A program made the translations under genes and the position numbers. A model generated the notes under the pieces. It searched no databases. It was not told the DNA's origin and worked only from the letters and a program-made list of their open reading frames with translations. Below are positions 1 to 8,208 of a stretch of DNA of 12,893 bases, one piece after another; the first letter of the stretch is position 1, and the number at the start of each line of letters is the position of its first letter. The stretch is from the NCBI GenBank assembly GCA_002358975.1, contig DEPX01000097.1:29675-42567 (forward strand), given 5' to 3'. The stretch is from Micrococcaceae bacterium UBA3381. Lineage in GTDB: Bacteria; Actinomycetota; Actinomycetes; Actinomycetales; Micrococcaceae.

Positions 1-353
1 GTCAACCATGCCGCTGCATAACCAGCCATAGTTGAGCCGATGTCTCCACGTTTCGCATCAGCAATGGTAAGAATCCCAGCATCCCGTGCGAGTTGTAATG
101 TGGATTCAAGCACCGCATAGCCCACGGAGCCAAAACGCTCATAGAGCGCGACTTGGGGTTTGAGCGCCGCAACCCCAGTCGTTCCGGCTGCGGCTTCAAC
201 AACAGTTTTTGAAAACGTCTCAAGCCCTGCTGCATCGTCGTTGAGCCCCCACGATGACAGTAGGTGCGGGTGGGGATCTATACCCAGACATAATGGACCG
301 TGATGCTCCATTGCTTGAACTAAACGGTCTCCAAATGAAAGTTTCATGATCAT
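1..353 (-). CDS. pyrF: Orotidine 5'-phosphate decarboxylase, N-terminal part (cut by window edge)
   Basis: Decarboxylates OMP to UMP, the last step of de novo pyrimidine synthesis, in the cytoplasm. About 117 codons are visible; the rest lies left of the window. The protein shows the mycobacterial/actinobacterial type-2 features: PLCLGIDPHP near residue 20, LKPQVALYE near residue 70, and the catalytic-lysine segment ADAKRGDIGSTM near residue 100, in place of the DxKxxDI arrangement of type-1 enzymes. The ATG at 353 follows the carB stop directly (TAAATG). A second in-frame ATG lies at 347 (MKLSFGDR). Neither has a strong Shine-Dalgarno sequence, so translational coupling to carB is likely and the exact start is open by two codons. 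It is the last visible gene of the pyr operon. Confidence 0.93.
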   Translation of the reverse strand, partial: MIMKLSFGDRLVQAMEHHGPLCLGIDPHPHLLSSWGLNDDAAGLETFSKTVVEAAAGTTGVAALKPQVALYERFGSVGYAVLESTLQLARDAGILTIADAKRGDIGSTMAGYAAAWL

Positions 354-3300
354 TTACCGTTGGTTCTTGATAACTTCAGACAAGCGACGGTCGTGCTCTT
401 GCAGACTCGTGACGTCCCAAGAGTATTGTCGCTGTGCCTGAATAGCTTGCAGGGCCGTGCCAAAGGCGGCTAGTGTCGTAACGATCGGGACCCCCAACGA
501 ATTGGCAGCTGCACGGATCTCATAACCATCTCCTCGTGCGTCAGAACCTGAGGGGGTGTTGACGACCAGATCAACCCGACCATCTTCCAGCTGGTCAAGG
601 ATCGTTTCGCCAGGCTTATCGGCATCACTTGTTATTTTATCGACCGTTTCGGTAGCAATCCCATTGCGGGCCAAAACGTCTGCGGTACCGCCGGTAGATA
701 CCAGTTCGAAGCCCATGTCAGTTAGACGCTTAGCGTGCGCTACGATCCCGCGTTTGTCTCGATTCGCGACAGAAATAAAGACCCTTCCGTCAGTTGGCAG
801 TTTACCTCCAACAGCATCCTGAGATTTTGCGTAAGCAGTATCAAAATACTTATCGATGCCCATGACTTCCCCAGTCGAACGCATTTCTGGACCCAACAGC
901 GAATCCACTACGCGGCCTTCTGGTGTCCGAAACCGGGTAAATGGCAACACTGCTTCTTTGACGGCAATAGGAGCGCCCAACGGTAATGACCAACCATCGT
1001 GGGTTGCAGGTAGGTCACCGGTTTCACGCAATTGGGCGACAGTGAAGCCAACACCAAGTTTTGCTGCGGCTTTGGCTAAGGCGACACCGGTGGCTTTCGA
1101 AACAAAAGGCACGGTCCGTGAGGCCCGTGGATTTGCTTCAATCACATACAAAATATCTGCAGTCAACGCGAACTGGATATTTATCAGCCCGCGGACCCCA
1201 ACACCTTGGGCAATAGCTTCGGTTGCTTCTCGAACGCGCGCCAACACATCGGGGGCCAGCGTAGTAGGCGGTAGTACACATGCCGAATCACCCGAGTGTA
1301 CTCCGGCTTCTTCAATGTGCTCCATAATGCCACCCATGAACAGTTCTTCACCGTCATATAGGGCATCCACATCGATTTCGATGGCATCATCCAAGAACCG
1401 ATCAACTAATACGGGGTGCTCGACAGTGATCTCGGCGGTCGAATTTTCTATGTATGCCGACAGCTGGTCTTCGCCATAAACAATTTCCATGCCGCGGCCT
1501 CCCAATACATAGGAGGGTCGTACCAAAACGGGGTACCCAATTTCATCAGCAACAGCCTTGGCATCATCAAAGGACACGGCCGTACCACTTTTTGGCGCCG
1601 CAAGATCGGCCTGCTGAAGAACCTGTGCAAACAAGCCTCGATGTTCTGCTAGATCGATGGCTTCAGGAGAAGTTCCCAGAATAGTGACCCCAGCCTCAGC
1701 AAGATCTTTGGCCAGTTTCAGTGGCGTTTGACCACCCAATTGAACAAAGACTCCCTTAACCGGGCCGGTTTGTTCTTCGGCATGGATAATTTCCAGTACA
1801 TCTTCTAGCGTCAGCGGCTCAAAATACAACCGGTCTGACATGTCAGAGTCGGTCGAGACGGTTTCTGGGTTGCAGTTAACCAGCACTGTATCGTAACCGG
1901 CTTGCTGCATGGCCATGGTGGCATGCACGCATGAGTAATCGAATTCGACGCCTTGTCCGATCCGGTTTGGTCCCGACCCCAAAATGACGACGGTGGGCCG
2001 TTGATGGTCAGTAATTTCGGTTTCCTGGCCATCATATGACGAATAATGATACGGAGCTTGGGCAGCATGCTCCCCTGCTGCTGTGTCAACCGACTTATAA
2101 ATCGGACGTACCCCTAGCGCGTGGCGGACTCCACGAACGACAGCTTCATCCATGTGGCGTAACTGCCCGAGCTGCTTATCGGAGAACCCGTGACGTTTGG
2201 CATACAGCAACAAGTCTTGCGTGAGCTCATCGGCGTTACGAATTTGAGTAGCAACTTCATTAATCAAGCGCAGTTGGTCAATAAACCACGGATCAATCTT
2301 AGTCGTTTCGAAGATTTGTGCAGTGGTTACACCACCGAGTAAGGCCCGCTGAATCTGTCCTAACCGGGAGGTAGTTGCAGTCTTGGAAGCTTCGAGTAGA
2401 GCTGCCGTTTCAGTGGCGTCTGGGATAGTAAAGTCTAATTCAGCGTCATTATTTTGTTCCAGTGAACGTAAAGCTTTTTGCAAGGCCTCAGTAAAGTTTC
2501 GGCCAAAGGACATCACCTCGCCGACGGCCTTCATTGTTGTCGTCAGCGTGGCATCAGCCGCCGGGAATTTTTCAAAAGCAAAACGTGGGACTTTGACGAC
2601 CACGTAGTCCAACGCTGGCTCGAATGCTGCTGTGGTAGTACCTGTAATATCATTGACCACTTCATCCAGGGTGTATCCGAGCGACAGCTTTGTGGCAATT
2701 TTGGCAATTGGATAACCGGTGGCTTTGGATGCCAATGCCGAGGAGCGCGATACGCGTGGGTTCATTTCAATGACAACAATGCGTCCATCGTCCGGGTTGA
2801 CTGCGAATTGGATATTGCAACCACCCGTAGCCACACCGACTTCACGAATAATCTTGATAGAGATGTCACGCATCCGGTGGTACTCGCGGTCGGTTAGGGT
2901 GACCGCTGGTGCGACAGTTATCGCATCTCCGGTATGAACTCCTACCGGATCAAAGTTTTCGATGGAACACAGCGCAATAACGTTATCTGCGCTATCACGC
3001 ATCATTTCAAATTCGTATTCTTTCCACCCCAAAATTGACTCTTCGAGCAGGACCTCAGAGGTTGGTGAGTACTGTAAACCAGCGCCGGCGATGCGATGCA
3101 GATCTGTTTCGTCATAGGCCATGCCTGAGCCGAGGCCACCCATGGTAAAAGATGGCCGAACTACCATCGGATAGCCCAATTCTTTGGCCGCTTCCAGTGC
3201 CTCATCCATGGTATTGACGATGAGTGACCGAGCCGATTCTGCACCGCAGCGTTCTACGACGCCCTTAAATTGTTCACGGTTTTCGCCAAGTTCGATGGCC

Positions 3301-3662
3301 GCGATATTAGCACCAATAAGTTCAACTCCGTATTGGTCTAATATCCCCCGCTCATCTAGTTGGATTGCAGTGTTCAGTGCGGTTTGGCCACCTAGGGTAG
3401 GCAAAATAGCGTCGGGGCGTTCTGCAGCGATTATTTTTTCGACGACATCGGCAGTAATGGGCTCGACGTAGGTGGCATCAGCCATTTCTGGATCCGTCAT
3501 GATCGTGGCCGGATTGGAGTTTACCAACACTACGCGGACACCTTCGTCTTTGAGGACGCGAATGGCTTGAGTTCCAGAGTAGTCGAATTCGGCGGCCTGA
3601 CCGATCACGATCGGCCCTGATCCAATAACTAGTACGGATGTAAGGTCTGTGCGTTTTGGCAT
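354..3662 (-). CDS. carB: Carbamoyl-phosphate synthase large subunit
   Basis: Makes carbamoyl phosphate from bicarbonate, two ATP and ammonia that is normally tunnelled from CarA. The 1102 residues match the family length. Order of domains: carboxyphosphate ATP-grasp half (about 1-405; GSGPIVIGQAAEFDYSGTQA, RPSFTMGG, ESILGWKEYE, ENFDPVGVHTGD), oligomerisation region (about 405-560), carbamoyl-phosphate ATP-grasp half (about 560-945; GSGPNRIGQGVEFDYSC, RPSYVLGGRGM, EEAGVHSGDSACVLPP) and a C-terminal MGS-like allosteric domain (about 945-1102; STGGTA, NTPSG) that in homologues binds UMP or IMP. I see no missing key motif. The start has an AAGGAA Shine-Dalgarno about 10 bases upstream. It lies 19 bases after carA and touches pyrF. 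The intact large subunit contrasts with its defective-looking glutaminase partner. Confidence 0.97.
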   Translation of the reverse strand: MPKRTDLTSVLVIGSGPIVIGQAAEFDYSGTQAIRVLKDEGVRVVLVNSNPATIMTDPEMADATYVEPITADVVEKIIAAERPDAILPTLGGQTALNTAIQLDERGILDQYGVELIGANIAAIELGENREQFKGVVERCGAESARSLIVNTMDEALEAAKELGYPMVVRPSFTMGGLGSGMAYDETDLHRIAGAGLQYSPTSEVLLEESILGWKEYEFEMMRDSADNVIALCSIENFDPVGVHTGDAITVAPAVTLTDREYHRMRDISIKIIREVGVATGGCNIQFAVNPDDGRIVVIEMNPRVSRSSALASKATGYPIAKIATKLSLGYTLDEVVNDITGTTTAAFEPALDYVVVKVPRFAFEKFPAADATLTTTMKAVGEVMSFGRNFTEALQKALRSLEQNNDAELDFTIPDATETAALLEASKTATTSRLGQIQRALLGGVTTAQIFETTKIDPWFIDQLRLINEVATQIRNADELTQDLLLYAKRHGFSDKQLGQLRHMDEAVVRGVRHALGVRPIYKSVDTAAGEHAAQAPYHYSSYDGQETEITDHQRPTVVILGSGPNRIGQGVEFDYSCVHATMAMQQAGYDTVLVNCNPETVSTDSDMSDRLYFEPLTLEDVLEIIHAEEQTGPVKGVFVQLGGQTPLKLAKDLAEAGVTILGTSPEAIDLAEHRGLFAQVLQQADLAAPKSGTAVSFDDAKAVADEIGYPVLVRPSYVLGGRGMEIVYGEDQLSAYIENSTAEITVEHPVLVDRFLDDAIEIDVDALYDGEELFMGGIMEHIEEAGVHSGDSACVLPPTTLAPDVLARVREATEAIAQGVGVRGLINIQFALTADILYVIEANPRASRTVPFVSKATGVALAKAAAKLGVGFTVAQLRETGDLPATHDGWSLPLGAPIAVKEAVLPFTRFRTPEGRVVDSLLGPEMRSTGEVMGIDKYFDTAYAKSQDAVGGKLPTDGRVFISVANRDKRGIVAHAKRLTDMGFELVSTGGTADVLARNGIATETVDKITSDADKPGETILDQLEDGRVDLVVNTPSGSDARGDGYEIRAAANSLGVPIVTTLAAFGTALQAIQAQRQYSWDVTSLQEHDRRLSEVIKNQR

Positions 3663-3681
3663 GGTCTAGAGTTCCTTCGTC

Positions 3682-4806
3682 TTACTCGCCGGTGGCCATC
3701 AGGGTTGCAAAACGGTCAAAGACCGGGTGCGGCTCATCTATGGTTATGGCCGAATCTTCGGGATAATACTGCACGGTAATGACCGGCAGCTCGTTAGCTT
3801 CTAAGGCTTCCACGGATTTATCGTTCAGACTGTATTGGGTGACAGTTACGTTGCCATACGCAGTGTTTGGGGCTTGTTGGGTACCCAACTCAGCGTTGAC
3901 TGCATACTCGTGATTTTGATTAGTAATCAAGCTGTGACCCGAAGCTATGTCATAGACTGGCTGATTCGGTCCTCGCTGGGCTTGTGGCATTCGGGTCGTG
4001 GTGAAACCCAGTGCCATAGCAATGACCTGATGTCCCAGCCCGATGCCCAGCATTGGCACCTTGGCGTCCAGCAGGTCTCTAGCCAGCTGGACTTGGTCTT
4101 GGGCTTCTGCTGGATTACCGGGACCAGAAGAGAGCACCACCCCGTTGACCTGTGCGTCAAGGATTTCTGAGGCTGATGTTGTAGCCGGTAACACTTGTAC
4201 CGTGTTGCCTCGGGCAACCAGCTGATCAATCGTGGCTTGACGTACTCCTAGATCGACCAAAGCGACCTGTGCTTTCGCATCTCTTGCTTCGATCACATAA
4301 GACGGCTGGGATGATACTCGCTCCAGTAGCTGTGCGGTGCTGGACGGTTGCCAGTCACGCACCTTAGCAACGAGATCAATGTCAGCATCGAGGGCGTCTT
4401 CACCGGCAAATATTGCAGCATTGACTTGACCAAGGGAAGCGATGCGTCGAGTCAATGCACGGGTATCGACCCCGGAGATTCCTACAACATTGGCCTTTTG
4501 CAACACTTCGTCCAGTCCCTGTTCCGATTGCCAATTCGAACGGATTCGGGCTGGTTCTCGGATGACTACACCATTTGGCCAGTAGGTAGCCGATTCAGCA
4601 TCCGCAGCATTGACCCCAACGTTTCCGATGTGCGGGAAGGTGAATACCATGATGGTATTTACATTGGATGGATTCGTCAGACTGTGCTGGTAACCGGTCA
4701 TCGTCGTGTCAAAAACTAGTTGACCATATACGCTGCCGGCTGCGGCATAGGTGGTTCCTATGTAAATGGTGCCATCTGCCAGGACAAGTTTGGCTGATGT
4801 GCTCAT
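3682..4806 (-). CDS. carA: Carbamoyl-phosphate synthase small subunit with degenerate glutaminase site
   Basis: By family this is the glutamine amidotransferase subunit that hydrolyses glutamine and feeds ammonia to CarB. The 374 residues have normal length: CarA N-terminal domain (about 1-150; MTGYQ, PHIGN.GVN, VGISGVDTRALTR) and class I amidotransferase domain (about 188-370; SSGPGNP, NQNH, QYYPED). The catalytic residues are replaced. The expected GICLGHQ reads GIGLGHQ, so the nucleophile (Cys269 in E. coli) is Gly256. The expected QYHPE reads QYYPE, so the catalytic His353 is Tyr348 (Glu350 remains). NHGF reads NHEY (Glu300), GHRG reads AQRG, and the DLGIK Lys is Arg. Ser47 and Gln260 (E. 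coli Gln273) remain. The ATG overlaps the upstream stop (ATGA) and has a GGAAGG Shine-Dalgarno 8 bases away, so expression looks intact. I infer loss of glutaminase activity but retention of the CarB-binding fold. Confidence 0.95.
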   Translation of the reverse strand: MSTSAKLVLADGTIYIGTTYAAAGSVYGQLVFDTTMTGYQHSLTNPSNVNTIMVFTFPHIGNVGVNAADAESATYWPNGVVIREPARIRSNWQSEQGLDEVLQKANVVGISGVDTRALTRRIASLGQVNAAIFAGEDALDADIDLVAKVRDWQPSSTAQLLERVSSQPSYVIEARDAKAQVALVDLGVRQATIDQLVARGNTVQVLPATTSASEILDAQVNGVVLSSGPGNPAEAQDQVQLARDLLDAKVPMLGIGLGHQVIAMALGFTTTRMPQAQRGPNQPVYDIASGHSLITNQNHEYAVNAELGTQQAPNTAYGNVTVTQYSLNDKSVEALEANELPVITVQYYPEDSAITIDEPHPVFDRFATLMATGE

Positions 4807-5312
4807 GCTGTCTGCCTTCCGTTGGTAAGGATATCAAGTTGGGTGCGAAGTGCTTGATGTTCTTCTATAGTTTCAGCGCGAAACCCGGTGGTCACTTCGG
4901 TTTCGTCTAGCCACCAGGTAATGGCCAGGAGGCCATCTTTTTCCACGAATTTGCCGGCCATACCCGAGACGGTAGCGCTCGTGATGATGTCAGGAGTGGC
5001 AATAAAAATATTTGGTTCGCCAGCACGAAGGATGGCAACCCCGGTGGGATGCACTTCTAGTTGCGCCTGGCTGCGGTTGCCTAAGCGATGAGCAGTCACA
5101 CGCTCGAGCAGATGATTTCCCAAAATGGTGGTGACATATATACCATTGGCCGCCGCACTTGGTTGTTGGTCGAAAATATCTTGTGGCACTTCGGGAGGTT
5201 GCGCAATATATTGTTGACGCTTAGTGCGGTTTCGTCGGCCAATAATCATGCCGCCAATAATCGCTACGATAAGTACGGCGCTGAGAGTTACGGTAAAAGT
5301 TGTTTCGTCCAC
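4803..5312 (-). CDS. Membrane-anchored PH-like domain protein of the pyr operon, function unknown
   Basis: A 169-residue protein with one N-terminal membrane segment (about residues 6-25, TVTLSAVLIVAIIGGMIIG) followed by the basic stretch RRNRTKRQ, which predicts a cytoplasmic C-terminal domain. After a Pro/Gln-rich linker (about 35-55) comes a mostly beta domain (about 57-165) ending in a WWLDETEVTTGFRAET segment and a final helix. Actinobacterial proteins of this layout between pyrC and carA are annotated as PH-like domain proteins; I recall no assigned function. The start is GTG (MDETTF), with AAGGAAAG roughly 9-12 bases upstream. It begins 18 bases after pyrC and its TGA overlaps the carA ATG, so it should be translationally coupled to carA. 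A role in pyrimidine metabolism is inferred from position only. Confidence 0.85.
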   Translation of the reverse strand: MDETTFTVTLSAVLIVAIIGGMIIGRRNRTKRQQYIAQPPEVPQDIFDQQPSAAANGIYVTTILGNHLLERVTAHRLGNRSQAQLEVHPTGVAILRAGEPNIFIATPDIITSATVSGMAGKFVEKDGLLAITWWLDETEVTTGFRAETIEEHQALRTQLDILTNGRQTA

Positions 5313-5330
5313 TACTGGGATCTTTCCTTA

Positions 5331-6656
5331 TTAGCTGCGTTGGTAGGGGCTGCTAATGTGCGCGTCGGCGACAACTTGATGGCCTCGATACAACACGTTC
5401 GTGACTTGGCCCGCAAGTTCCATGTCGCGGTATGGTGAATTCGCTGATTTCGAAGTGTGATTTACCGGATTTACCACGAATCGGTGTGCGGGATCATAGA
5501 CGACGATATTCGCCATAGCGCCTTCAACCAGTCCCCCAGTTACGGTGAGCTGACCTTGGTCAGTATGGCGATAAATACGCGCGGGATTGGCCGACATCAC
5601 CCGAGCAACCCCGTGCCAGTCCATCAAACCGGTATCCACCATCGTGTGTTGGATAACAGGCAAGGCAGTTTCCAAGCCGGTCATTCCCATCGCGGCCACA
5701 ACCCATTCGCACTGCTTAGTCTCTTCAGTGTGAGGAGCATGGTCTGTACCGACAGTGTCTATAGTGCCGTCAGCCAGACCGTTGCGCAGTGCGTGCACAT
5801 CGGAGTCTTTACGCAAGGGCGGGTTGACCTTATATACCGGGTCATATGTTTTGACGTAGTCTTCAGTAAGCAATAAATGGTGCGGTGTTACTTCAGCCGT
5901 CACATTTATCCCCTGGGATTTAGCCCAACGAATTAGCTCTACTGAACCAGCTGTGGATACGTGGCATATATGGACCCGTGAATCTACGTGTTGGGCTAAT
6001 AATACGTCTCTGGCAATGATCGACTCTTCGGCGACAGCCGGCCAACCAGCAAGCCCCAATTCAGATGACAGTGCAGATTCGTTCATCTGTGCACCGTGGG
6101 TGAGCCGAGGCTCTTGTGCGTGCTGTGCAATAAAGCCATCAAACGATTTGACATACTCTAATGCCCGACGCATTAGTACCGGGTCCCATACACACATTCC
6201 ATCATCCGAAAACATGGTGACTTTGGCTGCTGAATCATGCATGGCAGAAAATTCTGCTAAATGTTCACCGGCTAACCCTACTGTCACTGCACCCACCGGA
6301 TATACATCGGCCCAGCCAGCTTCTTTGCCTAGTCGGTACACTTGTTCGACGACGCCTGCGGTATCTGCCACTGGATTGGAGTTTGCCATAGCGTGAACAG
6401 CGGTATAGCCACCCATTGCTGCAGCCCGCGTGCCAGTTTCGATGGTTTCGGCATCGTTATTTCCGGGCTCTCGTAGGTGTGTATGCAGATCTACCAGCCC
6501 GGGCAGCACAATTCTTCCTGTGGCATCAATGATCTTGGCATTGTCAGCACTGAGATGCTTCCCTAGTTGGGCAATGACGCCGTCACTATCCACAGCAATA
6601 TCTGTTTGGATACCATCGGGGGTTGTGCCACCGGTGATGAGATAGGTATAAGTCAT
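5331..6656 (-). CDS. pyrC: Dihydroorotase (class I)
   Basis: Zinc amidohydrolase that cyclises carbamoyl aspartate to dihydroorotate. Metal-binding motifs are all present: DLHTHLREPG (His58 and His60 with this start), FSDDGMCVWDP near 155, AQHAQEPRLT near 180, ICHVSTAGS near 232, TAEVTPHHLLL near 260 and GTDHAPHTEE near 308. About 441 residues, normal for the actinobacterial class. I chose the ATG at 6656 (MTYTYLITGG), preceded at 7 bases by GAAAGG. An in-frame ATG at 6671, overlapping the pyrB stop as ATGA, would add MKGLN but has no good Shine-Dalgarno and adds nothing conserved. It lies 11 bases downstream of pyrB. No anomalies seen. Confidence 0.95.
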   Translation of the reverse strand: MTYTYLITGGTTPDGIQTDIAVDSDGVIAQLGKHLSADNAKIIDATGRIVLPGLVDLHTHLREPGNNDAETIETGTRAAAMGGYTAVHAMANSNPVADTAGVVEQVYRLGKEAGWADVYPVGAVTVGLAGEHLAEFSAMHDSAAKVTMFSDDGMCVWDPVLMRRALEYVKSFDGFIAQHAQEPRLTHGAQMNESALSSELGLAGWPAVAEESIIARDVLLAQHVDSRVHICHVSTAGSVELIRWAKSQGINVTAEVTPHHLLLTEDYVKTYDPVYKVNPPLRKDSDVHALRNGLADGTIDTVGTDHAPHTEETKQCEWVVAAMGMTGLETALPVIQHTMVDTGLMDWHGVARVMSANPARIYRHTDQGQLTVTGGLVEGAMANIVVYDPAHRFVVNPVNHTSKSANSPYRDMELAGQVTNVLYRGHQVVADAHISSPYQRS

Positions 6657-6667
6657 GTTTAGGCCTT

Positions 6668-7618
6668 TCATTGCCCAGGTTGGCTTGCAAGCAACAGGTA
6701 GAGAACTGCCATGCGGACGGATACACCGTTGGCTACTTGTTCCAAGGCAGTATTTTGTGCCGAGTCGGCGGCCGCAGCAGAGATTTCAAGTCCCCTATTC
6801 ATGGGGCCCGGGTGCATAATGAGGGTTTGTGTCTTCGCAATAGTCTTATACCGATCATTGGTGAGACCCCAGCCGCGTGTGTACTCGGACGCCGAAGGGA
6901 AAAAATCTCCGGACATGCGTTCTGCTTGTACTCGCAGCATCATGATCGCATCGGGGCCCTGAGCCAATAGGTCATCTAAGTCATAGTTGATATCAACCGG
7001 CCACGTTTTTACTCCTACGGGCATCAGCGTTGGTGGCCCAGATAATGTTACTTTGGCACCTAAAGTATGTAGCAACCAAACATTTGAGCGTGCGACACGG
7101 GAGTGCAATATATCGCCGACAATAACCACATGCACGCCTTCCAGATTTTTACCAGTGGCGTGTTGTTTATGTAGTCGGTTTCGCATTGTAAAGGCATCGA
7201 GTAGTGCCTGTGTGGGGTGTTCGTGGGTGCCATCACCGGCGTTAATAATTGCAGACGACGACCAACCAAAATTAGCCAGTTGATTAGCCGCACCGGATGC
7301 CCAGTGACGCATAACAATCGCATCGCCACCGATAGCTTCCAAAGTTTGCACCGTATCTTTCAGTGATTCACCCTTAGAAACCGAGGAGGTTTTGACAGCA
7401 AAATTTAATACGTCTGCTGAAAGTCGTTTTGCTGCTGCTTCAAAAGACGTCCGCGTCCGAGTGGAATCTTCAAAAAATAGGTTGACGACAGTCTGACCAC
7501 GCAGCGTGGGAAGCTTTTTTATTGAACGCTGCGATACTGTTGCCATTTCTTGCGCGGTATCAAGAATAGCCATGGCGTTGTCGTAGGACAGATTTCGAGT
7601 AGCCAATAGGTGGCGCAT
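6668..7618 (-). CDS. pyrB: Aspartate carbamoyltransferase catalytic subunit
   Basis: Condenses carbamoyl phosphate with aspartate, the committed step of pyrimidine synthesis. The 316 residues carry the carbamoyl-phosphate site STRTRTSF (52-59), the mobile loop SSVSKGES with Lys82, HPTQALLDA (134-142), GDILHSRVARSN near 167 and HPGPMNRG near 269. There is no pyrI regulatory-subunit gene nearby, as usual in actinobacteria. The start codon shares one base with the pyrR stop (TAATG), indicating translational coupling, so PyrR control of the pyrR start would reach this gene too. It uses the carbamoyl phosphate made by CarA/CarB encoded downstream. Confidence 0.97.
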   Translation of the reverse strand: MRHLLATRNLSYDNAMAILDTAQEMATVSQRSIKKLPTLRGQTVVNLFFEDSTRTRTSFEAAAKRLSADVLNFAVKTSSVSKGESLKDTVQTLEAIGGDAIVMRHWASGAANQLANFGWSSSAIINAGDGTHEHPTQALLDAFTMRNRLHKQHATGKNLEGVHVVIVGDILHSRVARSNVWLLHTLGAKVTLSGPPTLMPVGVKTWPVDINYDLDDLLAQGPDAIMMLRVQAERMSGDFFPSASEYTRGWGLTNDRYKTIAKTQTLIMHPGPMNRGLEISAAAADSAQNTALEQVANGVSVRMAVLYLLLASQPGQ

Positions 7619-8202
7619 TAGGCGATCACATCCACAATTTGTACTTGGTCGGATGTATAGTCCTGGTCACTACCGTCAATTTCTTCCATGTGCACCAGAA
7701 CATGTTCTGATGAGGCCGTTGGTAAGTTTTTCCCTACGTAATCGGCCCGAAGAGGTAGCTGTCGATGGCCACGGTCCACTAGAACGGCGAGCCGTACCGT
7801 ATGCGGACGCCCAATATCGGCTAACGCATCCAGTGCGGCACGAATGGTGCGCCCTGAATATAAGACATCATCGACAAGAACGACCACAGCGTTATCGATA
7901 CCGGCTGGTGGAATGATCGTCGAAGCAGGGATCCGCGATTCGGCACGAGCTAGATCATCACGGTATAACGTGATGTCAAGCTGCCCGGTGCGATCTTCAA
8001 TGACAAACTCTGGTTCAATCTCGGCTAGTTTTGCTGCTAGACGATTAGCCAACGGAACACCGCGTCGAGGGATCCCTAAAATGAGTAGGTTTTCTATTCC
8101 TCGGTTGGCCTCGAGGATTTCATGGGCAATACGTGTCAGGACCCGATTAATATCGGATTCTGACATGACAGTACGCGCTTTGCGCACAGGTTCTGGCACC
8201 AC
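7618..8202 (-). CDS. pyrR: Bifunctional pyr operon RNA-binding regulator / uracil phosphoribosyltransferase
   Basis: PyrR senses UMP, binds pyr mRNA and in many bacteria also has uracil phosphoribosyltransferase activity. The PRPP-binding motif VVVLVDDVLYSGRTIRAA lies at about 106-123. GIPRRGVPLANRLA (43-56) and DITLYRDDL (76-84) are also typical. I place the start at GTG 8202 (VVPEPVRKARTVM, 194 residues), because AAAGGAG sits 6 bases upstream and the length fits the family. The frame stays open to an ATG at 8277, but those 25 extra codons run through the regulatory hairpin and look unrelated to PyrR. First gene of the pyr operon, overlapping pyrB by one base. Its own leader carries the predicted PyrR-binding loop, so autoregulation is expected. 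Confidence 0.95.
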   Translation of the reverse strand: MVPEPVRKARTVMSESDINRVLTRIAHEILEANRGIENLLILGIPRRGVPLANRLAAKLAEIEPEFVIEDRTGQLDITLYRDDLARAESRIPASTIIPPAGIDNAVVVLVDDVLYSGRTIRAALDALADIGRPHTVRLAVLVDRGHRQLPLRADYVGKNLPTASSEHVLVHMEEIDGSDQDYTSDQVQIVDVIA

Positions 8203-8208
8203 GTTGGT

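Noticed and set aside
2..235. Minus-strand open frame of 77 codons at the left edge
   Set aside because: It is an out-of-frame shadow of pyrF, whose true frame gives clear PyrF motifs.
856..1479. Plus-strand open frame of 207 codons
   Set aside because: It lies antisense within carB, has a composition rich in Ser, Thr and Ala typical of a shadow frame, and shows no recognisable domain or Shine-Dalgarno.
6657..6671. pyrC starting at ATG 6671 with ATGA overlap
   Set aside because: It is possible but lacks a Shine-Dalgarno, while ATG 6656 has GAAAGG at good spacing.
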